50,754 nucleotides of DNA, taken from the NCBI RefSeq assembly GCF_030530945.1, contig NZ_JAUMTZ010000003.1, positions 215,451 to 266,204 of the forward strand. The letters run 5' to 3'. Below are positions 15,434 through 24,575 of this stretch, one piece after another (position 1 is the first letter of the stretch; every line of letters begins with the position of its first letter). The translations under genes were made by a program, and so were the position numbers. Origin of the DNA: Kocuria sp. (GTDB lineage Bacteria > Actinomycetota > Actinomycetes > Actinomycetales > Micrococcaceae). The notes under the pieces were generated by a model. The model did no database searches, was not told where the DNA came from, and saw only the letters and a list, made by a program, of their open reading frames with translations.

Positions 15434-16600
15434 ATGGCTTCCCAGAACGAGCGCGCCGCCGACTCCTCCGCCCCCCACTGCGCCGAGGGCGCCGCCGTGC
15501 CCGGGAGGGCCGCCGCCACGAACGGGCGGGACGCGTTCCCCGCGCTGCCCGAGGGCCACCCGCTGCGGGCGGCCGGGGTGGCGGGTTCCCCGCTGCTGCG
15601 CACTCTGCGGGGCCAGCCCGCGCGGCACGCGCCGGTGTGGTTCATGCGACAGGCCGGGCGCTCGCTGCCGGAGTACCGCGCGGCGCGGGAGGGCACCGGC
15701 ATGCTGGAGGCCTGCCTGACCCCGCACCTGGCCGCTGAGATCACGCTGCAGCCGGTGCGCCGCCACGGCGTGGACGCCGCCATCTTCTTCTCCGACATCG
15801 TGGTGCCCATGAAGCTCACCGGCGTGGACGTGGACATCGTGGCCGGCCGCGGGCCCGTCCTGGAGCACCCGGTGCGCACGGCCGCGGACGTCGCGGCGCT
15901 GCCCGAGCTCTCCGACGCCGCGCTGGACCCCGTCCGGGAGGCGGTGGCCCGCACCGTGGCGGAGCTGGGGGACACCCCGCTGATCGGCTTCGCCGGCGCC
16001 CCGTTCACCATCGCCGCCTACGCCGTGGAGGGCGGCCCGTCCCGGGACCACCTGCGCCCGCGCACCATGATGCACGCGGACCCCGCCTCCTGGGAGGCGC
16101 TGGCGTCCTGGGCCGCCCGCACCTCCGGGGCGTTCCTGCGCGCCCAGGTGGAGGCCGGGGCGTCCGCCGTGCAGCTCTTCGACTCGTGGGCCGGCTCCCT
16201 GTCCCTCGCGGACTACGAGGCGCACGTCCAGCGGCACTCCGCGCAGGCCCTGGACGCCGTCGCGGACCTGGGTGTCCCGCGCATCCACTTCGGCACCGGC
16301 ACGGGGGAGCTGCTCGCCGCCATGCGGGACGCCGGGGCGGACGCCGTGGGCGTGGACCACCGCATCACCCTGGACGAGGCCTCCCGCCGGCTGGGTGGGC
16401 GTACCGTGGTGCAGGGCAACATCGACCCGGCTCTGCTGGAAGCTCCCCGCCACGTTCTCCACGAGCACACCCGGGACGTCCTGCGCCGGGGCCGTGCTGC
16501 CCCGGGACACGTGGTCAACCTGGGCCACGGCGTCCCCCCGGGAACGGACCCGGACGTCCTGAGCGATCTGGTGAGCTTCATCCACGAGGAGACCCGGTGA
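15434..16600 (+). CDS. hemE: uroporphyrinogen decarboxylase
   Basis: 388 residues. It removes four carboxyl groups from uroporphyrinogen III to give coproporphyrinogen III. The family signature P-V-W-F-M-R-Q-A-G-R-S-L-P-E is at 67-80, followed by F-F-S-D-I and the F-D-S-W-A-G motif. About 45 residues of Ala/Pro-rich sequence precede the usual start of this protein. The ATG at 15434 is kept because no better codon with a ribosome-binding site lies inside, but an internal start cannot be excluded. The stop overlaps the start of cgoX (GTGA). Confidence 0.95.
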   Translation: MASQNERAADSSAPHCAEGAAVPGRAAATNGRDAFPALPEGHPLRAAGVAGSPLLRTLRGQPARHAPVWFMRQAGRSLPEYRAAREGTGMLEACLTPHLAAEITLQPVRRHGVDAAIFFSDIVVPMKLTGVDVDIVAGRGPVLEHPVRTAADVAALPELSDAALDPVREAVARTVAELGDTPLIGFAGAPFTIAAYAVEGGPSRDHLRPRTMMHADPASWEALASWAARTSGAFLRAQVEAGASAVQLFDSWAGSLSLADYEAHVQRHSAQALDAVADLGVPRIHFGTGTGELLAAMRDAGADAVGVDHRITLDEASRRLGGRTVVQGNIDPALLEAPRHVLHEHTRDVLRRGRAAPGHVVNLGHGVPPGTDPDVLSDLVSFIHEETR

Positions 16601-18081
16601 CAACTTCCTCCGCCGACGCGCGGCGCAGCGGCACGCGGCGCCCCCGCACCGCCCTGGTGGTGGGCGGTGGTGTCGCCGGTCTCACGGCCGCACGGGACCT
16701 CGCCGCCGCCGGGCTGCGCGTGACCCTCGTGGAGGCCTCGGACCACTTCGGCGGTGCCGTGGGCGCGCACGAGGTCGCGGGTCTGGTGCTGGACTCGGGT
16801 GCCGAGTCCTTCGCCACGCGCTCCACCGCCGTGCCCGAGCTCATGGCGGAGCTCGGGCTCACGGACCGCATGGTCACCCCGGATCCCGCCGGGTCCTGGC
16901 TGTACCTGCCCGAGGGCGCGGTCCGCGCACCCCGCTCCGGAGTGCTGGGGATCCCCGCGGATCCCACGGACCCCGAGCTGCGCGAGCCGCTGGGACGCGC
17001 CGGGGTGGCACGGGCGCGGATGGACAGGATGCTCCCGGTCCGCGTGGGTGCGGGGGAGCGCACCGTGGGCGGGCTCGTGCGCGCGCGCATGGGTCAGCGC
17101 GTGGTGGAGCGCCTCGTCAGCCCCTTCGTCTCCGGCGTGTACTCCACCCACCCGGACCAGCTCGACGTCGACGCCGTGGCGCCCGGGCTGCGGGCCAAGG
17201 TGCGCGAGCTCGGCAGCCTGGGCGCGGCGGCGGGTGCGCTGCGTGCCGCGAGCCCCGCCGGCGCCAACGTGGCCGGGATCGACGGCGGCATGAACCTGCT
17301 CAGCGAACGCCTTGTCCGGGACGCCGAGCGGCTGGGCGTGAAGCTCGTGACCCGCTACGACGTCATCGCCCTGGACCGCGACCCGCGCCGACCGGGGTGG
17401 ATGGTCATCCAGCGCCAGCCCACGGACGGGGACAAGACCGCTGTGGCCCGCGGGGAGCTGCTCGTGATGGCGGCGGACGGGCCCACCTCCGTGCGGCTCA
17501 TGGGCTCGCACATGCCGGACGCCCAGAACTACACCCCGCGCTCGGGACCGCGGATCGCGCTCGCCACGCTGGTGCTGGACGCCCCCGCGCTCGACGCCGC
17601 CCCGCGCGGCACGGGCGTGCTCGTGAGCGACGACGTCCACGACGTCCGCGCCAAGGCCCTGACCCACTCGAGCGCCAAGTGGCAGTGGGTGGCCCGCGAG
17701 GCGGGGGAGCACCGCCACGTGGTGCGGCTCTCCTACGGCCGTGCCACCGCCCGGGGCGCCGGGCCCTCTCCCGAGGTGACCCTCGAGGACACGCACCTGA
17801 TCTCCCTGGCCCTCGGGGACGCCGCCACCCTGCTGGGCGTGCCCCTCGAACCGGGGCAGCTGGTCGGGGCGGACGTGATCCGGTGGCACGCGGCGCTGCC
17901 GCGCACGGACGCCGGGCACAGCGCCCGGGTCACGGGCTTCCGGCGCGCCCTCACGGACATCCCGGACGCCGTGGCCGTGGGGGCCTGGCTGTCCGGGACC
18001 GGGCTCGCGGCGGTCGTCGCGGACACCCGGCGGCAGGTGGCGGCACTGCTCGCCAGACACGGATTCGACGCCGCCACGTGA
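16597..18081 (+). CDS. cgoX: coproporphyrinogen III oxidase, oxygen-dependent FAD type (HemY/CgoX)
   Basis: 494 residues from the GTG at 16597. An FAD-binding G-G-G-V-A-G (23-28) is followed by the amine-oxidase-like fold of the HemY family, with D-S-G-A-E-S near 67 and a C-terminal G-A-W-L-S-G-T-G-L-A FAD motif. In actinobacteria this enzyme oxidises coproporphyrinogen III to coproporphyrin III rather than protoporphyrinogen. The presence of chdC and cpfC next door supports that pathway here. It is coupled to hemE by a 4-base overlap. A 106-base gap follows before chdC. Confidence 0.94.
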   Translation: MTTSSADARRSGTRRPRTALVVGGGVAGLTAARDLAAAGLRVTLVEASDHFGGAVGAHEVAGLVLDSGAESFATRSTAVPELMAELGLTDRMVTPDPAGSWLYLPEGAVRAPRSGVLGIPADPTDPELREPLGRAGVARARMDRMLPVRVGAGERTVGGLVRARMGQRVVERLVSPFVSGVYSTHPDQLDVDAVAPGLRAKVRELGSLGAAAGALRAASPAGANVAGIDGGMNLLSERLVRDAERLGVKLVTRYDVIALDRDPRRPGWMVIQRQPTDGDKTAVARGELLVMAADGPTSVRLMGSHMPDAQNYTPRSGPRIALATLVLDAPALDAAPRGTGVLVSDDVHDVRAKALTHSSAKWQWVAREAGEHRHVVRLSYGRATARGAGPSPEVTLEDTHLISLALGDAATLLGVPLEPGQLVGADVIRWHAALPRTDAGHSARVTGFRRALTDIPDAVAVGAWLSGTGLAAVVADTRRQVAALLARHGFDAAT

Positions 18082-18187
18082 CGCGCGGCGCGGGAGGCGG
18101 GGCGGCGTCGTCGACGTCGCACGCCCGGCCCGCGCGCCGTGGCGCGGCGGCGGAGCAGAAGAGGAAGACAGCGAAAGGAAGCACGGC

Positions 18188-18904
18188 ATGAGTGAGCACG
18201 CAAGCACCACCGCACAGGGGTCGGGCGAGCACGGCGGGGAGACGCTGCACTGGGCCGCGTACACCGTGCTGGAGCGCACGGGCAACCGTCCGCAGGACGC
18301 GGACTCGCAGGCCAACCGGGAGTCCTTCGACGCCCTGGTGGCCCGGCTCGCCGAGCGCGGGATGACCGTTCGCGGCGTGTACGACGTCTCCGGGATGCGC
18401 GAGAGCGCGGACCTGATGGTGTGGCTCACCGGCCCGGACCCGGAGGAGCTGCAGGCCGCGGTGCGCGAGCTGCGCCGCGAGCCGCTGCTGGCGGGCACCC
18501 GCCAGTCCTGGAACGCCATGGGCGTGCACCGGGACGCGGAGTTCACCCGCAACCACTCGCCGGCGTTCGCACGGGGGCAGGAGGCGCAGAAGTGGGTGTG
18601 CGTGTACCCCTTCGTGCGCTCCTACGAGTGGTACTACATGAACGCCGAGCGCCGCAACGAGATGCTCAAGAACCACGGCATGAAGGCGCGGGAGTACCCC
18701 CAGGTGCTCGCGAACACCATCGCGTGCTTCGGGCTCAACGACTTCGAGTGGCTGCTGGCCCTGGAGGCCCCCGAGCTCGTGGACCTGGTGGACATCATGC
18801 GCCACTTCCGCAACACCGAGGCCCGTCTCCACGTCCGCGAGGAGACCCCGTTCTACACGGGCCGCAGGATCACCACCGAAGAGATCGCCGAGGTGCTCGA
18901 CTGA
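18188..18904 (+). CDS. chdC: coproheme decarboxylase (ChdC/HemQ)
   Basis: 238 residues of the chlorite-dismutase-like family. It converts coproheme to haem b by two peroxide-dependent decarboxylations, the last step of the coproporphyrin-dependent pathway. The actinobacterial signature V-Y-P-F-V-R-S-Y-E-W-Y is present, with the likely catalytic Tyr140. His123 in N-H-S-P-A-F and His163 sit at the same spacing as the distal and axial histidines described for the Corynebacterium diphtheriae enzyme (118, 135 and 158 there). AAAGGAAG lies ahead of the ATG. Ferrochelatase starts one base after the stop. Confidence 0.95.
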   Translation: MSEHASTTAQGSGEHGGETLHWAAYTVLERTGNRPQDADSQANRESFDALVARLAERGMTVRGVYDVSGMRESADLMVWLTGPDPEELQAAVRELRREPLLAGTRQSWNAMGVHRDAEFTRNHSPAFARGQEAQKWVCVYPFVRSYEWYYMNAERRNEMLKNHGMKAREYPQVLANTIACFGLNDFEWLLALEAPELVDLVDIMRHFRNTEARLHVREETPFYTGRRITTEEIAEVLD

Positions 18905-18905
18905 G

Positions 18906-20111
18906 ATGACCGCAACCCCAGAGACCAATACGCTCAGCGCCGCGCGCGCCAACGAGCCCCACTCTTTCGACGCCCTGATCCTCTCCTCCTTCGGGGGGCC
19001 CGAGGGTCAGGAGGACGTGATCCCGTTCCTGCGCAACGTCACGCGCGGGCGCGGCATCCCGGACGAGCGGCTCGAGGAGGTGGCCACCCACTACCGTGCG
19101 AACGGCGGTGTGAGCCCCATCAACGCCCAGAACCGTGCCCTGCGCGACGCCCTGGAGGCCGAGCTGCGGCGCCGTGGCGTGGAGCTGCCCGTGCTGCTGG
19201 CCAACCGCAACTGGGACCCCTACGTGGCGGACGTGCTGCGCGAGTGCCACGCGCAGGGCCACCGGGACCTGCTGGTGCTCGCCACGAGCGCCTACTCCGG
19301 ATACTCCAGCTGCCGCCAGTACCGCGAGGACTACGGTGTGGGCCTGGAGGAGACCGGGCTGCAGGACGAGATGCACGTGGAGAAGATCCGGCAGTACTAC
19401 GACTCCGAGGGCTTCCTGCGCCCCTACGCCACCAAGCTGCGCGATTCCCTGCTCGCCCTGCGCGAGCGCACGGACGGAGACCTGCGGGTGCTGTTCACCA
19501 CCCACTCCGTCCCCATGACGGACGCGAACGCCGCGGGGTCCCAGCGGATGAGCTTCGAGGAGAACTCGGCCTACGTGGCCCAGCACCTCGCCGCCGCCCG
19601 CTGGATCGTGGAGCAGGTGGGGGAGCCCATGGCCGGGGTCGAGTGGGAGCTGGTGTACCAGTCCCGCTCCGGGCCCCCGCAGGTGCCGTGGCTGGAGCCG
19701 GACATCTGCGACGTCATCGAGTCCCTGCCCGGACAGGACGTCACCGGGGTGGCCGTGGTGCCGCTGGGCTTCGTGTCCGACCACATGGAGGTGCTGTGGG
19801 ACCTGGACACGGAGGCCCGTGAGGCCGCCGCCGAGGCGGGGCTGGAGTTCGAGCGCATCCCCACCGCCGGCACGGATCCGGACTTCGTGGCCGCGCTCGC
19901 GGACCTCGTGGAGCAGCGCCTGGGCACGCCCACCGCGCCGCCGCGCGTCTCCGCGTGCGCGCAGGGCACCTGGTTCGACACCTGCGCGCCGGACTGCTGC
20001 GTCAAGGTGCTGCGCGGACAGAGCGAACCGCGCCCCACGATCGCCCAGCGGCCCGTGGGGGAGCCCATCCCGGTGGGTCTGGACCACGCCGGCGAGGTGG
20101 TCTACCGGTGA
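18906..20111 (+). CDS. cpfC: coproporphyrin ferrochelatase, probable [2Fe-2S] type
   Basis: 401 residues. It inserts Fe2+ into coproporphyrin III. The catalytic His200 is in T-T-H-S-V-P and the conserved acidic stretch is S-D-H-M-E-V-L-W-D near 291. Cys136 (S-S-C-R-Q-Y) and a C-terminal cluster Cys351, Cys360, Cys364 and Cys365 match the positions of the [2Fe-2S] ligands reported in mycobacterial ferrochelatase, so a cluster is likely. The ATG lies directly after the chdC stop, and the final GTGA overlaps hemC. Older annotation would call this hemH. Confidence 0.95.
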   Translation: MTATPETNTLSAARANEPHSFDALILSSFGGPEGQEDVIPFLRNVTRGRGIPDERLEEVATHYRANGGVSPINAQNRALRDALEAELRRRGVELPVLLANRNWDPYVADVLRECHAQGHRDLLVLATSAYSGYSSCRQYREDYGVGLEETGLQDEMHVEKIRQYYDSEGFLRPYATKLRDSLLALRERTDGDLRVLFTTHSVPMTDANAAGSQRMSFEENSAYVAQHLAAARWIVEQVGEPMAGVEWELVYQSRSGPPQVPWLEPDICDVIESLPGQDVTGVAVVPLGFVSDHMEVLWDLDTEAREAAAEAGLEFERIPTAGTDPDFVAALADLVEQRLGTPTAPPRVSACAQGTWFDTCAPDCCVKVLRGQSEPRPTIAQRPVGEPIPVGLDHAGEVVYR

Positions 20112-21052
20112 GTGGTGCCGTCTTCACGGTGGGGACCCGCGGTTCGCAGCTGGCCATGACCCAGAGCCGGTGGGCCGCGGAGGCGGTCACCCGGGCGGGC
20201 GGGCCGGAGCACGAGCTCGTGACGGTGCGCACGGAGGGGGACGTCCTCACCGGGCCCCTCTCCCAGCTGGGGGGAACCGGGGTCTTCGCCACCGCTCTGC
20301 GGTCCCAGGTCCTGGACGGGCGGGTGGACCTCGCTGTGCACTCCCTCAAGGACCTGCCCACCGCCACGGTGGCAGGACTGCGCATCGCCGCCCTGCCGGA
20401 GCGGGAGGACCCCCGGGACGCCCTGTGCGCCCGGGACGGCCTCACCCTCGCGCAGCTGCCCGAGGGCGCGGCGGTGGGCACGGGCTCGCCGCGGCGCGTG
20501 GCCCAGCTGCGCGCCCTGCGCCCGGACCTCACCATCGTGGACATCCGGGGCAACGTGGGCACCCGCCTCAACCGCGTGCACCCCGGTGACCCCGGGGACC
20601 TGGACGCCGTGGTGCTCGCCGCCTCGGGACTGCGGCGCCTGGGTCTGGAGGGGCGCATCACCGAGTACCTGGACCCGCACGTGATGCTCCCGGCGCCCGG
20701 CCAGGGCGCGCTCGCGCTCGAGGTGAGCGCGCAGCTGGACCCGGACTCTCGGCTGGCCAGCGCGCTCGCGGCGGTGGACCACCAGCCCACGCGGCTCGCG
20801 GTCACCGCCGAGCGTGCGGTGCTCGCCCAGCTGGAGGCCGGGTGCGCGGCTCCCGTGGGCACGTTCGCCCGCCTCGTGGACGGTGTGCTGGAGCTGGACG
20901 TGGTGGTGGCCAACCCGGACGGCTCCGAGGTCATGCGCCGCAGCGAGAGCCTCCGGGTGGACACCCCGGCGGCCGCCGAGGCGTTCGGCCGCAGGGTCGC
21001 CGACGACCTGCTGGCCCACGGCGCCGGGCGACTGGCGCGGCTGAGCCTGTGA
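20108..21052 (+). CDS. hemC: porphobilinogen deaminase (hydroxymethylbilane synthase)
   Basis: 314 residues from the GTG at 20108. It polymerises four porphobilinogens into hydroxymethylbilane using a covalently bound dipyrromethane. The cofactor cysteine is in L-E-A-G-C-A-A-P-V-G near residue 245. T-R-G-S-Q-L-A at the start, H-S-L-K-D-L-P near 79 and the G-S-P-R-R / D-I-R-G-N-V-G-T-R-L substrate arginines are all present. Length is normal. It overlaps cpfC and hemD by four bases each. Confidence 0.96.
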   Translation: MSGAVFTVGTRGSQLAMTQSRWAAEAVTRAGGPEHELVTVRTEGDVLTGPLSQLGGTGVFATALRSQVLDGRVDLAVHSLKDLPTATVAGLRIAALPEREDPRDALCARDGLTLAQLPEGAAVGTGSPRRVAQLRALRPDLTIVDIRGNVGTRLNRVHPGDPGDLDAVVLAASGLRRLGLEGRITEYLDPHVMLPAPGQGALALEVSAQLDPDSRLASALAAVDHQPTRLAVTAERAVLAQLEAGCAAPVGTFARLVDGVLELDVVVANPDGSEVMRRSESLRVDTPAAAEAFGRRVADDLLAHGAGRLARLSL

Positions 21053-22074
21053 GCGCTCCCCGCGTGCTCGTCACCCGTGATCCCGCGTCCGCCCGGCCCC
21101 TGGCCGAGCTGCTGCGGGACCGCGGGTGGGAGCCGTGGGCGGCCCCCCTGCTCGAGGCCCAGCTCCCCGCGGACACCGAACCCCTGCGGGCGCTGCTGCG
21201 CGAGGCGGCGCACCCCACGGCGCCCACCTGGCTTTGCGTGACCTCGGCCACCACGGTCGCGGCCCTTGCGGCCGTGGCGGGGACCGCCGACTGGGGTCCC
21301 GCTCTCGAGGCCGCCCGCCACGGCGCACCCGGGCACGACGACGCCGCGGTGCCTCCCTCCGTGCGCTCAGGCCCCGGTGTCCCGGGGCCCGCCCCCCGGT
21401 TGCGGGTCGCCGCGGTGGGGACTGCCACCACCCGGGCCCTGGCGGCGTACGGTGTGGGTGTGGACTTCGTTCCCACCGCCACCTCCAGCGCCGCAGGAAT
21501 GCTTGCCGAGTGGCCCGAGGAACCCGGCACCCACCGGGGCGCCACCGCCCCCCGTGCGCTGCTGCCGGCGTCCGCGCTGGCCTCCGGCACCCTCGCGGAC
21601 GGTCTGACGGCCGCCGGGTGCCGTGTCGCGCGGGCCATCGCCTACGAGATGGTCCCGGTGCCCGCCGAGCGCCCCCTCACCGAGGACCGCGCCGACCACG
21701 GGCTGCGACGGCTGGGGACGGACGAGGCCCGGGCCGCGTGCGCCGCGGGAACGGTGCGCGCGGTGGTGGTCACGGCGCCGTCGCGGGCCGCAGCCCTGCT
21801 GGACGGGAACACCCCGGCCGCGGGCACCGCGTGGATCGCGATCGGCGAGCCCACCGCGCGGGCCCTGCGGGAGCGCGGCGTGGTCCCGGTGACTGCCGCG
21901 CGACCCGCACCGGAGGCGCTCGCGGACGCGGTGACGGAGGCCCTGGCCCCGCCCGGCGGCGTCGTCCGCCCCGGCGGGGGACACCCCGTGCCGGCCACGG
22001 AGCGCGAGCCACCACCAGACCCGAGACGGCAGAACGACGTGAACGACGAGAACGAGCAGGAGAGCAGCAGATGA
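21049..22074 (+). CDS. hemD: uroporphyrinogen-III synthase
   Basis: 341 residues from the GTG at 21049. It cyclises hydroxymethylbilane with inversion of ring D. Sequence conservation in this family is low; the call rests on V-L-V-T-R near the start, V-T-S-A-T-T-V near 65, A-V-G-T-A-T-T-R near 122, the V-V-V-T-A-P-S-R-A-A region near 235, and position between hemC and hemB. It is longer than the usual 250-280 residues because of a Pro/Gly-rich insertion around residues 95-115 and a charged disordered tail of about 45 residues. The C-terminal coding end carries the AGGAG ribosome-binding site of hemB. Confidence 0.85.
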   Translation: MSAPRVLVTRDPASARPLAELLRDRGWEPWAAPLLEAQLPADTEPLRALLREAAHPTAPTWLCVTSATTVAALAAVAGTADWGPALEAARHGAPGHDDAAVPPSVRSGPGVPGPAPRLRVAAVGTATTRALAAYGVGVDFVPTATSSAAGMLAEWPEEPGTHRGATAPRALLPASALASGTLADGLTAAGCRVARAIAYEMVPVPAERPLTEDRADHGLRRLGTDEARAACAAGTVRAVVVTAPSRAAALLDGNTPAAGTAWIAIGEPTARALRERGVVPVTAARPAPEALADAVTEALAPPGGVVRPGGGHPVPATEREPPPDPRRQNDVNDENEQESSR

Positions 22075-23075
22075 ACGACGACGTGACCTACGACCTCGTG
22101 AACCGCCCCCGGCGGTTGCGCACCACCCCGGCCATGCGCCGACTGGTGGCCGAGACCCGGGTGGCACCCTCCGAGCTGATCCTCCCGGTGTTCGTGAAGG
22201 AGGGGCTGAGCGAGCCCCAGCCGCTGTCCTCGATGCCCGGCGTGGTCCAGCACAGCATGGACTCCCTCAGGCGCGCCGCGGCGGAGGCCGTGGAGCTGGG
22301 GCTGGGCGGCTTCATGCTGTTCGGCGTGCCCGAGACGCGCGACGCGGAGGGCTCCGCGGCCCTGGACCCGGACGGGATCCTCAACCGCGGCATCCGCGCG
22401 GTGCGCGAGGAGGTGGGGGACGACATCGTGGTGATGGCGGACCTCTGCCTGGACGAGTTCACGGACCACGGCCACTGCGGTGTGCTGGACGAGCAGGGCC
22501 GCGTGGACAACGACCGCACCCTGGAGCTCTACGGCCGCATGGGCGTGGCGCAGGCCGAGGCCGGGGCGCACGTGCTGGGCCCGTCCGGGATGATGGACGG
22601 GCAGGTGGGCGTGATCCGTGCCGCCCTGGACGCGGCCGGCCACGAGGACGTCTCCATCCTCGCGTACACCGCCAAGTACTCCTCCGCCTTCTACGGCCCG
22701 TTCCGCGAGGCTGTGGACTCCACCCTCACGGGCGACCGCAAGACCTACCAGATGGACCCCGCCAACCGGCGCGAGGCCATGGTGGAGCTGCAGGCGGACC
22801 TGGACGAGGGTGCGGACATGGTCATGGTCAAGCCGGCCATGAGCTACCTGGACATCCTGCGGGAGGTCGCGGACGCGTCCCCCGTGCCGGTGTCCGCCTA
22901 CCAGATCTCCGGCGAGTACGCGATGATCGAGGCCGCCTCCGCGAACGGCTGGATCAACCGTGACGCCGCCGTCCGCGAGTCAGTGCTGTCCATCAAGCGG
23001 GCCGGTGCGAGCTCCATCCTCACCTACTACGCCTCCGAGCTCGCCCGGTGGTTCCACCAGGAGAACGGCCGGTGA
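22071..23075 (+). CDS. hemB: delta-aminolevulinic acid dehydratase (porphobilinogen synthase)
   Basis: 334 residues. It condenses two 5-aminolevulinates into porphobilinogen. Both Schiff-base lysines are visible: Lys202 in Y-T-A-K-Y-S-S-A-F and Lys254 in M-V-K-P-A. The metal-site loop has Cys126, Asp128 and Cys136 where zinc enzymes have three cysteines, so the site is intermediate between the zinc and magnesium types. AGGAG precedes the ATG, which overlaps the hemD stop (ATGA). Confidence 0.96.
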   Translation: MNDDVTYDLVNRPRRLRTTPAMRRLVAETRVAPSELILPVFVKEGLSEPQPLSSMPGVVQHSMDSLRRAAAEAVELGLGGFMLFGVPETRDAEGSAALDPDGILNRGIRAVREEVGDDIVVMADLCLDEFTDHGHCGVLDEQGRVDNDRTLELYGRMGVAQAEAGAHVLGPSGMMDGQVGVIRAALDAAGHEDVSILAYTAKYSSAFYGPFREAVDSTLTGDRKTYQMDPANRREAMVELQADLDEGADMVMVKPAMSYLDILREVADASPVPVSAYQISGEYAMIEAASANGWINRDAAVRESVLSIKRAGASSILTYYASELARWFHQENGR

Positions 23076-23156
23076 GTGCCCCGCGTCCGCGCGGTCTGCC
23101 CGGTGCGCCACGGTGTCCCCGGGACGTGCTCCCGGCGAAAGGAATGAAGTGATCTC

Positions 23157-24476
23157 ATGAGTGTTTCCCAGGAACTGTTCGACCGTGCCCGCCGCGTGAT
23201 GCCGGGCGGCGTGAACTCGCCCGTGCGCGCGTTCAACTCGGTGGGCGGCACCCCGCCGTTCATCGCCGCCGCCAAGGGCCCGTACCTCACGGACGTGGAC
23301 GGGCGGGAGTACGTGGACCTCGTGTGCTCGTGGGGCCCGGCCCTGCTGGGCCACGCCCACCCCGTGGTCACCGAGGCGGTGCACGAGGCCGTGGAGCGCG
23401 GTCTGGGCTTCGGCGCCACCACCCGTGGGGAGACCGAGCTCGCGGAGCTCGTGGTGGACCGCGTGGGTCCCCTGGAGGAGATCCGCATGGTCTCCACGGG
23501 CACGGAGGCCACCATGACCTCCCTGCGCCTGGCCCGCGGCTACACGGGGCGGGACCTCGTGGTGAAGTTCGCCGGGTGCTACCACGGCCACGTGGACTCC
23601 CTGCTCTCGGAGGCCGGCTCCGGCGTGGCCACGCTGGCCCTGCCCGGCTCGGCGGGGGTCACGGCGGCCACCGCCGCCCAGACGCTCGTGCTGCCCTATA
23701 ACGACGTCCCCGCCCTCGAGGCTGTCTTCGCCGAGCACCCCGGTGAGATCGCCGCGGTCATCACGGAGGCCGCCCCGTGCAACATGGGCGTGGTCACCCC
23801 GGAGAACGGCTTCAACGCCGAGATCCGGCGGATCACCCGGGACAACGGCGCCCTGATGATCCTGGACGAGGTGCTCACGGGCTTCCGCGTCCACGAGGCG
23901 GGCTACTGGGGTCTGAGCGACGCCGCCGGGGAGACCTGGGCGCCGGACCTGTTCACGTTCGGCAAGGTGATCGGCGGCGGGCTGCCCACCGCCGCGCTCG
24001 GCGGGCGCCGGGACATCATGGAATATCTGGCACCCACAGGCCCCGTCTACCAGGCGGGCACCCTGTCCGGGAACCCGGTGGCGATGGCCGCGGGCCTGGC
24101 CACTCTCAAGTGCGCGGACGCGGCGGCCTACCAGACCATCGACCGCCGCTCCGAGCAGCTGCGCGCCGGTCTGCGCGAGGCCCTGGACGCCGCAGGTGTC
24201 GACCACTCCATCCAGGAGGCGGGCAACCTGTTCTCCGTGGCGTTCGGCACGCGCGCCAGGGGGGTCCACGACTACGCCGACGCGAAGGCCCAGGAGAGCT
24301 TCCGGTACACGCCGTTCTTCCACTCGATGCTGGACGCCGGCGTCTACCTGCCGCCCTCCGTGTTCGAGGCGTGGTTCCTCTCCGCGGCGCACGACGACTC
24401 CGCCATGGACCGGATCCTTTCGGCCCTGCCCGCCGCGGCCCAGGCCGCCGCCGAGGCACGGCCTCCGCAGGACTGA
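23157..24476 (+). CDS. hemL: glutamate-1-semialdehyde 2,1-aminomutase
   Basis: 439 residues. A class III PLP aminotransferase that converts glutamate-1-semialdehyde to 5-aminolevulinate, the product used by HemB. The PLP lysine is in T-F-G-K-V-I-G-G-G-L-P near residue 265. P-G-G-V-N-S-P-V-R-A-F near 15 and E-A-A-P-C-N-M-G are family marks. AAAGGA lies 13 bases before the ATG, a long spacing. An 81-base gap separates it from hemB, so a minor internal promoter is possible. It closes the haem operon and is followed by a strong hairpin. Confidence 0.96.
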   Translation: MSVSQELFDRARRVMPGGVNSPVRAFNSVGGTPPFIAAAKGPYLTDVDGREYVDLVCSWGPALLGHAHPVVTEAVHEAVERGLGFGATTRGETELAELVVDRVGPLEEIRMVSTGTEATMTSLRLARGYTGRDLVVKFAGCYHGHVDSLLSEAGSGVATLALPGSAGVTAATAAQTLVLPYNDVPALEAVFAEHPGEIAAVITEAAPCNMGVVTPENGFNAEIRRITRDNGALMILDEVLTGFRVHEAGYWGLSDAAGETWAPDLFTFGKVIGGGLPTAALGGRRDIMEYLAPTGPVYQAGTLSGNPVAMAAGLATLKCADAAAYQTIDRRSEQLRAGLREALDAAGVDHSIQEAGNLFSVAFGTRARGVHDYADAKAQESFRYTPFFHSMLDAGVYLPPSVFEAWFLSAAHDDSAMDRILSALPAAAQAAAEARPPQD

Positions 24477-24520
24477 GCCGGTCCGTCCTGGCTGACGGCC
24501 ACGGGCCACGCACACCGCAC

Positions 24521-24568
24521 GCACGACGACGGCGCGGCACCTCCCGGGGTGCCGCGCCGTCGTCGTGC
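24521..24568. terminator. terminator of the haem operon
   Basis: A perfect 21-bp stem (arms 24521-24541 and 24548-24568) with a 6-base loop. It lies between convergent hemL and the exonuclease gene and can serve both. No T-run. Confidence 0.88.
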
Positions 24569-24575
24569 CCCGCGG

